The notes beneath the pieces are model-generated. The model had not been told where the DNA came from. It worked only from the letters and a program-made list of their open reading frames with translations, and made no database searches. From Cloacibacillus sp. (GTDB lineage: Bacteria; Synergistota; Synergistia; Synergistales; Synergistaceae): a stretch of 20,944 nucleotides of DNA. Positions 14,660 to 20,944 of the stretch are shown in pieces. The stretch spans positions 1 to 20,944 of the forward strand of contig NZ_JAJBUX010000013.1 in assembly GCF_020860125.1 (NCBI RefSeq), given 5' to 3'. Every line of letters starts with the position of its first letter. Within the stretch, counting starts at the first letter, position 1. The translations under genes and the position numbers were made by a program.

Positions 14660-15301
14660 TTGGATAACGCGGAAGAGCGTGCCTATAGATTTATCATAAA
14701 CGCCATACTCACGGGAGAATTCAATCCCGGTGATTTCCTGCTCGAACTGGACCTTGCCGCTAAACTCGGCATGAGCCGCACTCCCGTCAATAAGGCTCTC
14801 GGCCTTCTTGTCTCCGAGGGTTTTCTCAATAAATCTCCCAAAAAGGGCTGTTATGTTCCCCTTCCGACGCCGCACGACGCGGAACTGGTCTTTACCGCGC
14901 GCCAGGTCGCCGAGGGCGCGGCGGCGGAGCTCGCGGCAAAGCTTGTGACGGCGGAAGAGACGGAGGCTTTGGAGGAAATTCTCAGCAAAGATACCAAGGC
15001 GTTTGAAGAAAACGATAAACAGCTCTGGGCCAGCATCAACGAAGATTTTCACCTCTCAATAGCGAGGTTTTCCCACAACGCCTATATCGAAAAATGGGTC
15101 CGCAACATGTTCTGGCGTTCTAATATCTACGTCTTTTATTTTGACAGCTTCTACCGGGCCTCCGATATCGCGATCGTGCACGAGACACCGCAGCAGCACG
15201 CCGCGATCATCGGCGCCATAAAAAGGCACGATCCGGAGGAGGCCGGAGCGCTGATGCGCCGGCACATTCAGACGACATTTTCAAAACTTTTGCTTAGATA
15301 A
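14660..15301 (+). CDS. GntR-family transcriptional regulator, FadR/FCD subgroup
   Basis: 213 aa, starting at TTG 14660 with GGGAGG 11 nt upstream (a somewhat long spacing). The N-terminal winged helix (about 5-66) contains the GntR signature LELDLAAKLGMSRTPVNKAL, in which the recognition helix reads SRTPVNKALGLL. The C-terminal all-helical FCD domain (about 75-210) has conserved histidines H131 (DFH), H180 (QQH) and H202 (RRH), of which some should form the metal/ligand site. Regulators of this class usually repress neighbouring catabolic genes and are released by a carboxylate or amino-acid ligand. The next genes are the antiporter, racemase and saccharopine-dehydrogenase-like set, and a perfect palindrome overlies their likely promoter. 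That makes this regulator the obvious candidate to control them. Confidence 0.9.
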   Translation: MDNAEERAYRFIINAILTGEFNPGDFLLELDLAAKLGMSRTPVNKALGLLVSEGFLNKSPKKGCYVPLPTPHDAELVFTARQVAEGAAAELAAKLVTAEETEALEEILSKDTKAFEENDKQLWASINEDFHLSIARFSHNAYIEKWVRNMFWRSNIYVFYFDSFYRASDIAIVHETPQQHAAIIGAIKRHDPEEAGALMRRHIQTTFSKLLLR

Positions 15302-15325
15302 ATTCCCAGCTCTCTTACAGGATAA

Positions 15326-15362
15326 CCGCGCCGCGTCCCCGCTATGGAGGCGCGGCCTTTTT
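15326..15362 (+). terminator. Terminator of the regulator gene
   Basis: CCGCGCC (15326-15332) pairs with GGCGCGG (15349-15355), with three further inner pairs (TCC/GGA). Five T residues follow (15358-15362). It separates the regulator transcript from the antiporter operon. Confidence 0.8.
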
Positions 15363-15475
15363 GTACCCGCCGCCGTTATAAGCGGCGCGGCAGCCTTTGG
15401 GATGTTCTTGAATTTGTTATTAATTAGAAAACAATGTTCAATGCATGGAACTATTGGGCAATATTTATATTAAGC

Positions 15476-15504
15476 TTGACAAGGCGGTAGTTTAATAGTA
15501 TTTT
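15476..15504 (+). promoter_or_regulatory. Promoter of the antiporter operon
   Basis: A perfect TTGACA (15476-15481) is followed after 17 bp by TATTTT (15499-15504, 4 of 6). The -10 runs into the left arm of the palindrome at 15500-15525, and the predicted start (about 15511) is near its centre. Binding there would directly block initiation. The leader is about 120 nt. Confidence 0.65.
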
Positions 15505-15525
15505 TTAATGCATGCATTAAAAAAT
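15500..15525. promoter_or_regulatory. 26-bp perfect palindrome, likely operator
   Basis: Each 13-nt half is an A/T run followed by AATGCA or preceded by TGCATT; the centre is TGCATGCA. ATGCAT cores also occur at 15441-15446, inside the imperfect palindrome GTTC-N8-GAAC (15436-15451), and at 15536-15541. This gives three related sites around one promoter. The GntR/FCD regulator encoded just upstream is the most likely ligand-controlled protein to bind here. This is an inference, not shown by the sequence alone. Confidence 0.65.
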
Positions 15526-15633
15526 TTATTTACACATGCATTTAGAAAAAGGAGGTTTGGATTTATTTGCGGCGGCGGGCGCGAGGGCGCGTTTGAAGGT
15601 TAGTATGTGACATGAATGAAAGGAGCAATCAAT

Positions 15634-17055
15634 ATGGGAGAAATAGCACCGAAGGGAATAATCTCGTTAATACCGGTATTCATTACTTTGATTCTGGCGT
15701 TCAAAACAAAGGACGCCGTATTTTCTCTGCTTATTGGATGTATATCCGGCGTGATGGTCGCGGGATTCTATAACCCGGCGTTCGGCCTGGCGCAGCTTTT
15801 CCAGGCGGCGCTCGGCAATGCCGACTTCATCTGGGTCGTGATGATAGAGGTCGTGATGGGGATAATGATCGCCAACTACCTGCGCGCCGACGTTATCAGC
15901 GGCGTGGCGAAATGGGGGCGGCAGATGGTTAAGAGCCGCCGCGCCGCCTACGGCTTCGGCTGGATCGTCGCGCTGTTCGTCTTTTTCAGCGATTATTTCA
16001 GCCCGCTCTTCACGGGGCCGATCGCGAGGCCGATAACCGACGAGTATAAAGTCCCGCGGGAGATGCTCGCATACCAGCTCGACTCGACGAGCGGTCCGCT
16101 CTGCACCATAACCCCGATCTCCGCCTGGGCTGTTTATATGGCCGGACTTCTCAAAGGGCACGGCCCCATTGAGACGGCGGATCAGGGAATGGCCCTCTTT
16201 ATCCGCTCTATCCCCTTCAACTTCTATGGACTGGCCGCCGTCATCGTCTGCGGCCTCTTTGCCTTCCAGATACTTCCGCCATTCGGCCCGATGAAAAAGG
16301 CGATGCGGCGGGCCGACGAGACCGGCGAGGTTATACGCCCCGGCTCCACGCCTCTTATGGGGGACGAATTTAATTCTATCCAGCCGATACCGGGCAAGGG
16401 GACGCACATGGTGATCCACCTCGTCGTGCCGGTCCTTATTCTGATAACGGTGGCGGTCGGCTCGTTCTTCATCTACGGCGGCGTCAAGATTCTTGAAGCG
16501 TTTATCTCCGTCGTCCTTTATCAGTCCGTCGTCATGGCTGCGGGCGGATATTACCGGAGCATAAAGGATTTCATCGATACGGGGACGATGGGCATCAAGG
16601 CGGTCCTTCCGGCGATCTTTATCCTCGCGCTGGCCTATTGCATCAACACGATATCGAAGAGCCTCGGGGCGCAGCAGTATGTCTTGGAGCTTACGCGGCA
16701 CTGGATGACCCCGGCAATGCTGCCGGCGATAATATTCGCGGCGGGAGCGGCGATCTCTTTCTTCATGGGGACCTCATGGGGTACCTACGCGCTGCTTGTT
16801 CCCTTCGCCATTCCCATCGCCTTCGGACTATCCGGCGGAGAGGTAAACAATCTCGTCGTCGTAACGGTCGCCGCGATCATGGGCGGCGGTCTTTTCGGAG
16901 ACCATTGCTCGCCGCTATCCGACACCACCTGTCTGTCCTCGTTCGGAGCCTCATGCGACCACATGGACCACGTGGCGACGCAGCTGCCATATGCGCTGGC
17001 TATCGCGCTCTTCTGCGAGGTGCTTTTTGTCATCTGCGGCGTAACGATGCTGTAG
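15634..17055 (+). CDS. NhaC-family (COG1757) Na+/H+ antiporter-type amino-acid carrier
   Basis: 473 aa from ATG 15634, which has AAAGGAG 8 nt upstream; the ATG at 15616 lacks a site. The protein has about 11-12 transmembrane segments. Signature stretches are FFSDYFSPLFTGPIARPI, YQLDSTSGPLCTITPISAWAVY, FFMGTSWGTYALLVPFAIPIA and GGGLFGDHCSPLSDTT with the following CDHMDHV. These match the NhaC superfamily, which holds Na+/H+ antiporters and substrate/product exchangers such as malate/lactate and amino-acid carriers. As first gene of an operon with a racemase-family protein and an opine-type dehydrogenase, under a GntR regulator, a role in substrate uptake or exchange is more likely than pH homeostasis. 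The substrate is unknown. Confidence 0.9.
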   Translation: MGEIAPKGIISLIPVFITLILAFKTKDAVFSLLIGCISGVMVAGFYNPAFGLAQLFQAALGNADFIWVVMIEVVMGIMIANYLRADVISGVAKWGRQMVKSRRAAYGFGWIVALFVFFSDYFSPLFTGPIARPITDEYKVPREMLAYQLDSTSGPLCTITPISAWAVYMAGLLKGHGPIETADQGMALFIRSIPFNFYGLAAVIVCGLFAFQILPPFGPMKKAMRRADETGEVIRPGSTPLMGDEFNSIQPIPGKGTHMVIHLVVPVLILITVAVGSFFIYGGVKILEAFISVVLYQSVVMAAGGYYRSIKDFIDTGTMGIKAVLPAIFILALAYCINTISKSLGAQQYVLELTRHWMTPAMLPAIIFAAGAAISFFMGTSWGTYALLVPFAIPIAFGLSGGEVNNLVVVTVAAIMGGGLFGDHCSPLSDTTCLSSFGASCDHMDHVATQLPYALAIALFCEVLFVICGVTML

Positions 17056-17068
17056 GGCTGGCGAAGAT

Positions 17069-17812
17069 ATGGAAGCGATGAAGGCCGAGATCGCGGTCCT
17101 ATGTTGGGAGGAGGGACATGTGCCGAAGGGGCTTATGCAGCTTGAGTCTCTGGCTGGCAACAGCACTAACCCCGATTCATATCCCTTTCCGGTGCATTTC
17201 TGTCGGATCAAAGGCGCCAATGTTGAAACGGTGCTGGAGAATCCCAGCGGCGAGGTGCTGCGGCGCATGATAGAGGAGTCGAAGGGACTCATCGCCGGCG
17301 GAGTTCGGGCCATAACGACCAGCTGCGGCTTCAACGCAATCTTTCAGAGGGAGCTTGCCTCGGCTCTGCCGGTGCCGGTCTTCTCGTCGAGCCTGTTACA
17401 GGTGCCGTTTGTTCATAAGATGATCTCGGCGGATAGAAGCGTCGCCGTGCTGACGGCGAAGAAGAGCGCGCTCCGCGGGGAGCACCTTGCCGCCGTTGGG
17501 ATCACAAAAGAGATGAGGGTCAATATCCTGGGGATGGAAGAATCTCCCGAGTGGAACAAAATATTTACCGCTCCGGAAGAGCCGGTCGACCTTGGGAGGA
17601 TCGCGAAGGATACTGTGGCCGCGGTGGAAAGAGGGATCGCGGAGCATCCCGAAACGGGAGCCGTCGTCCTGGAATGCACGGATCTGCCGCCGTTTGCCCA
17701 GTCAATAAGAGAGGCCGTCGGGCGGCCGGTATTTGATTTTATCACGCTGATGGGAATGGTAGCCGCTTCGATCGGCGTGACAAGACCGTACTGGGGCCTG
17801 GCTGGCAGATAA
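17069..17812 (+). CDS. Aspartate/glutamate racemase-superfamily protein
   Basis: A 247-aa cytosolic protein of the Asp/Glu/hydantoin racemase superfamily. The two catalytic-cysteine positions are kept: C86 in AITTSCGFNA and C203 in VVLECTDLPPF. Both lie on the two pseudo-symmetric alpha/beta halves, so cofactor-independent two-base racemisation is possible. Related families include maleate isomerase and arylmalonate decarboxylase, so a racemase function is likely but not certain. Start: ATG 17069, 13 bp after the antiporter stop. An in-frame ATG at 17078 is nearly as good, and both have poor Shine-Dalgarno sequences. This suggests coupling to the upstream gene. The dehydrogenase downstream begins 18 bp after the stop. 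Confidence 0.85.
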   Translation: MEAMKAEIAVLCWEEGHVPKGLMQLESLAGNSTNPDSYPFPVHFCRIKGANVETVLENPSGEVLRRMIEESKGLIAGGVRAITTSCGFNAIFQRELASALPVPVFSSSLLQVPFVHKMISADRSVAVLTAKKSALRGEHLAAVGITKEMRVNILGMEESPEWNKIFTAPEEPVDLGRIAKDTVAAVERGIAEHPETGAVVLECTDLPPFAQSIREAVGRPVFDFITLMGMVAASIGVTRPYWGLAGR

Positions 17813-17830
17813 AACAAAGGAGTGTTCTCT

Positions 17831-19150
17831 ATGAAAACAGTACTGCTGTTGGGTGCGGGGCGAATCTCCGCCCCGTATGTCGATTATCTTCTGCGCAAAG
17901 GCAGCTGCAAAATAGTCGTCGCCGATGTGTCCGAAGAAAACCTGAAGGCCATCTCCGCGCTTTCTCCGGCGGTCGAAACGGTAAAGGCGGACGTGGCAAG
18001 AGAGGCGGGGGCGCTGATAGATAAGTACCGCCCTGAGGTCGCCGCCCTGTTTTTGCCGCCGGAGCTTCTTACCGGGGCTTCGCGTACCTGTCTTGAAAAG
18101 CGGGTCAATGTGGTACATCCCGTTTACCTCACAGAGGAGACGCGCGCCATGGCCGACGAGATCAGGGAGGCGGGGCTGATATTCGTCGCGGAGCTTGGGC
18201 TGGACCCCGGCATCGACCATATGTCGGCGTCGCAGAATATCAACGAGATCCACGCGGCGGGCGGCAGGGTGCGCTCCTTCCGCTCCCTCTGCGGCGCGCT
18301 GCCGGCGCTGGAATCGAACACTAACCCGTGGGGGTACAAGCTTTCGTGGTCGCCCTCCAGCCTCATCGGGGCCAGCAAGCGGACGGCGAAGATCTTACAG
18401 GATGGAAAAGAGATACTTTGGCCGGACGGAGAGACATACGAGCATGCCTTCCTGTACGAAGTGCCGCGGCTCGGCGTTTTCGAGGCCTATGCCAACGCCG
18501 ATTCGACCGTCTACAGGGAAAGCTACAATATCCCCGAGGCCGAATCGATATACCGCGGCACGCTGCGCTTCCAGAGCTGGTGTGAAACTATATGTTACAT
18601 GAATCAGATCGGTTTCTTTGAAACGGAGCCGCAGAACACGGAGGGAATGACCTTTGCCGGCTTTACGGCCCGCCAGTGCGGTTATGAGGGTATGGAGGCT
18701 AAGGAGGCCCTTTGCAGGCGCTTCGACCTCAAAGGCTGGTCCGCCTTCGTCCTGCGCATGGGCTGGCTCGGCTTCTTCGACGACAGGCCGCTGCCCTTCG
18801 CGAGCGCCTCGGCACGGGACGTGGTCTCGTACCTCTTTGCCGAGAAGCTGAATTTCGCCCCGGACGAGAGGGATCTCGTCGTGCTCTGCGATGAGATCGT
18901 CGCCTCCTTCCCGGACGGAAGCACGAAACAGTATAATTCCGTGCTGATAGATTACGGCATCCCCGGAAAATGGACCTCCTGTTCGCGGACCACGGGCGTT
19001 CCTCCGGCAATCGCGACGCGTTTCATCCTTGAGGGCCGGATAAAGACGCCGGGACTGCATGTCCCGATGTCTCCCGAGATATACGAACCGGTGCTCGCCG
19101 AGCTGAAAAACGAGGATATCGTTCTGGAAGAGAACGTCGTATCGCTTTAG
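17831..19150 (+). CDS. Saccharopine-dehydrogenase-like oxidoreductase
   Basis: 439 aa from ATG 17831 with AAAGGAG 8 nt upstream. A Rossmann NAD(P) motif GAGRISAPY is at 8-16. ELGLDPGIDHM (121-131), SLCGALPALESNTNPWGYKLSWSP (152-175) and YRGTLRF (241-247) closely follow the pattern of glutamate-forming saccharopine dehydrogenases (Lys9/AASS type). The usual NRDS segment reads NADS (222-225), losing an Arg. Known reaction of the family: saccharopine + NAD(P)+ + H2O to aminoadipate semialdehyde + glutamate, or the reverse. In this operon, with a racemase-type protein and antiporter, it may act on another opine-like (N-carboxyalkyl) amino acid. It is the last gene of the unit, followed by a hairpin. 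Confidence 0.88.
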   Translation: MKTVLLLGAGRISAPYVDYLLRKGSCKIVVADVSEENLKAISALSPAVETVKADVAREAGALIDKYRPEVAALFLPPELLTGASRTCLEKRVNVVHPVYLTEETRAMADEIREAGLIFVAELGLDPGIDHMSASQNINEIHAAGGRVRSFRSLCGALPALESNTNPWGYKLSWSPSSLIGASKRTAKILQDGKEILWPDGETYEHAFLYEVPRLGVFEAYANADSTVYRESYNIPEAESIYRGTLRFQSWCETICYMNQIGFFETEPQNTEGMTFAGFTARQCGYEGMEAKEALCRRFDLKGWSAFVLRMGWLGFFDDRPLPFASASARDVVSYLFAEKLNFAPDERDLVVLCDEIVASFPDGSTKQYNSVLIDYGIPGKWTSCSRTTGVPPAIATRFILEGRIKTPGLHVPMSPEIYEPVLAELKNEDIVLEENVVSL

Positions 19151-19175
19151 CGGAAGCGTTTCCTTAAACTAAAGA

Positions 19176-19205
19176 GCAGGCGCCCCTCATCTTGGGGGCG
19201 CCTGC
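19176..19205. terminator. Strong hairpin between convergent genes
   Basis: The 11-bp perfect GC-rich arms GCAGGCGCCCC (19176-19186) and GGGGCGCCTGC (19195-19205) enclose an 8-nt loop. It is 25 nt after the saccharopine-dehydrogenase-like stop and 37 nt after the dehydrogenase stop on the other strand. On the minus strand TCTTTAGTTT follows; no T-run follows on the plus strand. Confidence 0.6.
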
Positions 19206-19242
19206 CGCGTAATCGGGTTTCTGTCGTTTTGCTTTCCGCCGG

Positions 19243-20316
19243 TTATTTTGTCCGGCCGCTGTATTCGTCCAGCTCCATAATTCCGGAGATTATCATATCT
19301 TTGGTGACCTCGTAGGGGTATTTCCGCACGTCGATTCCCGCGAGCGCCTTCTCCGCCACGGCGGGGAGGTCGGCGGGCGACGCGTGGATATCGGCTAGGT
19401 GCGTCGGCAGCCCGATGGAACGGCTGAAGCGCAGGACCTTGTCGCGTTCGTCAAACTGCCCGTCGGCGGTGAGCATCGCCAGGATGCCGAAGGAGACCAC
19501 CTCGCCGTGAAGGTGATGATTTGCCTCCGTGCTCGGCAGCACGGTGAAGCCGTTGTAGATCGCGTGCGCCATGCCGGTCGTATAGTCCACCTGTACAAAG
19601 TTTGAGACAAGGCCGGTGGAGACGATGATGCTGAGGATCACCTCGGAGAGCTCGTAGGTGACGCGTCCGGCGCGGCAGTCCGCGAGGGCCTTTTCGCCCC
19701 AGCGCAGGATCGGCGCGGAGCACATGGGGCTGAGAGCGATGCCCATGGCGTCGGAATGCGATGGTGTGTCTCCGCGGGAGGAGATCGTACACTCATAACA
19801 CTTGGCCATCGTGTCGCCCATCCCGGCCCAGAGGTAACGGTCGGGAGCGTCGGCGATGATCTGCGTGTCGATAAAGATATGGCTGGGTGGCACCTTGGAG
19901 AAGGAATAGTCCCGCAGGCTCCCGTCCGGGTTATAGACTATCCCCAGGCTTGTGCACGAGGCGCAGGTCGAGGCGATGGTGGGGAAGGTGAAGAAGGGCC
20001 GTCCCGTGCGGTGCGCCAGCACCTTGCACGTGTCGATGGCTTTGCCGCCTCCGACCGCGAAGAGCATGTCTGCCTCCCGCACCTGCGGTTCCAGCATGTC
20101 CACGTTCTCATAACTGCATTCGCCGCCATACCAGAAACAGCCTAAAGATTCGATGGATGAACCGTCGATGGCCCGGAGTATTTTATCCCGCGCGGCGGCA
20201 AGCGCCTGCTTCCCGCCGATGATCGCGGTCTTCTTTCCATATTGGGCGCAGATGTTCACGATATCGTCATAGGCGTCGGTCCCGATGGTATAGCCGGGAA
20301 TTAATGTTCTTTCCAT
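19243..20316 (-). CDS. GldA-like metal-dependent alcohol/glycerol dehydrogenase
   Basis: A 357-aa member of the iron-containing alcohol dehydrogenase superfamily, nearest to glycerol dehydrogenase. The NAD-binding glycine-rich turn is AVGGGKAIDTCK (87-98), with FPTIASTCASCTSLGIVY (111-128) lining the nucleotide site. Metal ligands correspond to D168 (GMGDTMAK), H251 (GMAHAIYNGF) and H270 (HHLHGEVV), at about the spacing of D173, H256 and H274 in bacterial GldA. Several extra cysteines (C60, C67, C97, C118, C121, C173, C176) are noteworthy in an anaerobe's enzyme. Start: ATG 20316, with AAAGGA about 10 nt upstream, and 30 bp after the transporter gene it follows. Substrate could be glycerol, a hydroxy-acid or another alcohol. 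Confidence 0.88.
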   Translation of the reverse strand: MERTLIPGYTIGTDAYDDIVNICAQYGKKTAIIGGKQALAAARDKILRAIDGSSIESLGCFWYGGECSYENVDMLEPQVREADMLFAVGGGKAIDTCKVLAHRTGRPFFTFPTIASTCASCTSLGIVYNPDGSLRDYSFSKVPPSHIFIDTQIIADAPDRYLWAGMGDTMAKCYECTISSRGDTPSHSDAMGIALSPMCSAPILRWGEKALADCRAGRVTYELSEVILSIIVSTGLVSNFVQVDYTTGMAHAIYNGFTVLPSTEANHHLHGEVVSFGILAMLTADGQFDERDKVLRFSRSIGLPTHLADIHASPADLPAVAEKALAGIDVRKYPYEVTKDMIISGIMELDEYSGRTK

Positions 20317-20346
20317 GTGTAACCAGTCCTTTCAAAAACTTGTCTT

Positions 20347-20944
20347 TTATTCCACTTTTCCGGGTTCCGCCCGCTCGGGGGCGATCTTTTCGCCTATCCG
20401 CAGGAATCTCTCCGATATTGAAGAGCCGCGGTATTCCGGGTTGGCCTCCAGGAATTTTCTGTTTTTATAGATGCCGGCCGTCATAAAGGGGATGATGACG
20501 ACGGCGATGGCATAATAGCCGCAGTATCCGTAGCCGTATTTGATGATGTTGGTCAGCCCCGCAAGTGAGATGCCCATGGAGAGCGCGATGATGAAAGCCG
20601 CGACGATGGCGCTTCTGACCGTCGAGGAGGAGATGCCGCGGAAGAGCGGCAGCTTTTCAAACCTTGCCACAAAGCCGAAGGTCGTCGTGACTCCGGTGGA
20701 GATCAGGCACAGCAGCAGGCACATCCCGTACATCACCGTCAGCCAGCCGATACCCATCTCCCGGCAGGAGGTCAGCGTGGGGATAACGGAGCCGCCGGCC
20801 ACCGACGTATAGAAGGGCTTCCAGCAGAGCAGCATCAGCACGGAGAGCACCAGCGCCACGGTGTTCATGACGAAGGATATCCACATCGAGCTGTCGCAGG
20901 CCTTTTTGTTTATCAGCGGCGTTCCGCAGGCGACCATCGTCGGC
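20347..20944 (-). CDS. C-terminal part of a LeuT-fold membrane transporter, YkvI-like (incomplete)
   Basis: The reading frame is open across the right edge of the window, so the start lies beyond 20944. About 199 residues of C-terminus are visible. Five to six hydrophobic segments include GWLTVMYGMCLLLCLISTGVTTTFGFVARF and VRSAIVAAFIIALSMGISLAGLTNIIKYGYGYCGYYAIAVVIIPFM, followed by a charged cytoplasmic tail. The pattern resembles the C-terminal half of YkvI-type (COG3949) proteins, a poorly characterised branch of the LeuT-fold transporters. It is followed at 30 bp by the GldA-like gene, so carrier and dehydrogenase are probably one operon. The family assignment is tentative because the N-terminal half is missing. 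Confidence 0.7.
   Translation of the reverse strand, partial: PTMVACGTPLINKKACDSSMWISFVMNTVALVLSVLMLLCWKPFYTSVAGGSVIPTLTSCREMGIGWLTVMYGMCLLLCLISTGVTTTFGFVARFEKLPLFRGISSSTVRSAIVAAFIIALSMGISLAGLTNIIKYGYGYCGYYAIAVVIIPFMTAGIYKNRKFLEANPEYRGSSISERFLRIGEKIAPERAEPGKVE

Larger units (their letters stand above)
15302..15633. other. Regulator-antiporter intergenic region
   Basis: About 330 bp without a long gene. In order it holds a terminator (15326-15362), a second GC hairpin (15368-15387: CGCCGC, 8-nt loop, GCGGCG), an ATGCAT-centred site (15436-15451), a promoter with a perfect -35 (15476-15504), a 26-bp palindrome (15500-15525), another ATGCAT site (15536-15541), and an isolated AGGAGG (15550-15555). 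Last comes the true Shine-Dalgarno sequence of the antiporter gene (15619-15625). Each is described where it matters. Confidence 0.7.

Noticed and set aside
13742..15052. Long open frame (436 codons) on the minus strand opposite recD2, GNAT and the regulator
   Set aside because: It crosses three well-supported plus-strand genes and a terminator, and shows no family motif.
15368..15387. Second GC hairpin after the regulator terminator
   Set aside because: It is a clean inverted repeat but has no T-run, and a better terminator precedes it. I could not assign it a role beyond background GC symmetry.
19152..19163. GGAAGCGTTTCC palindrome resembling a catabolite-response element
   Set aside because: It lies just after a stop codon between convergent genes, where a promoter-proximal operator would have no role, and it matches the cre consensus only partly.

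Overview
The window looks like chromosomal DNA of a GC-rich anaerobe that lives on amino acids. Peptidase, amino-acid racemase, dehydratase and amino-acid transporter genes dominate, TTG starts with strong Shine-Dalgarno sequences recur, and one gene appears to encode a selenoprotein. A Synergistota member (Cloacibacillus/Synergistes-like) is my best guess. That is an inference from gene content; there is no rRNA here to settle it. No phage, IS element, CRISPR array, tRNA or rRNA was seen.

Layout. (1) 1-970: an unrecognised 222-aa protein with its own extended -10 promoter, ending at a near-perfect terminator shared with the convergent gene. (2) 971-1729 (-): an arsenite methyltransferase (ArsM/AS3MT family) whose third conserved catalytic cysteine is replaced by an in-frame TGA. 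A compact hairpin of bacterial SECIS type follows directly, so this is very probably a selenoprotein. Its promoter carries an inverted repeat of ArsR-operator character. (3) 1897-2883 (-) and 3005-4093 (+): a divergent pair, a catabolic threonine/serine dehydratase and a PLP racemase of the ornithine-racemase type, followed by a sodium:neurotransmitter-symporter family transporter (4238-5647). (4) 5692-8217 (-): a two-pore-helix K+ channel and a COG2509-type FAD dehydrogenase with a ferredoxin-like cysteine cluster. (5) 8478-14518 (+): a tight four-gene unit of leucyl aminopeptidase PepA, YtcJ-like amidohydrolase, RecD2 helicase and a GNAT acetyltransferase. (6) 14660-19150 (+): a GntR/FCD regulator followed by NhaC-type antiporter, Asp/Glu-racemase-family protein and saccharopine-dehydrogenase-like enzyme. 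A 26-bp perfect palindrome sits on the start region of the likely antiporter promoter. (7) 19243-20944 (-): a GldA-like metal-dependent dehydrogenase and the C-terminal part of a LeuT-fold (YkvI-like) transporter that runs off the right edge.

Taken together, the genes describe uptake of amino acids or related compounds (three or four carriers), interconversion of stereoisomers (two racemases), deamination or oxidation (dehydratase, saccharopine-type and GldA-type dehydrogenases) and peptide breakdown. The two items most worth follow-up are the selenocysteine ArsM and the regulated module at 14660-19150, whose substrate is not evident from the sequence. All family assignments come from motifs read by eye; no database search was possible.
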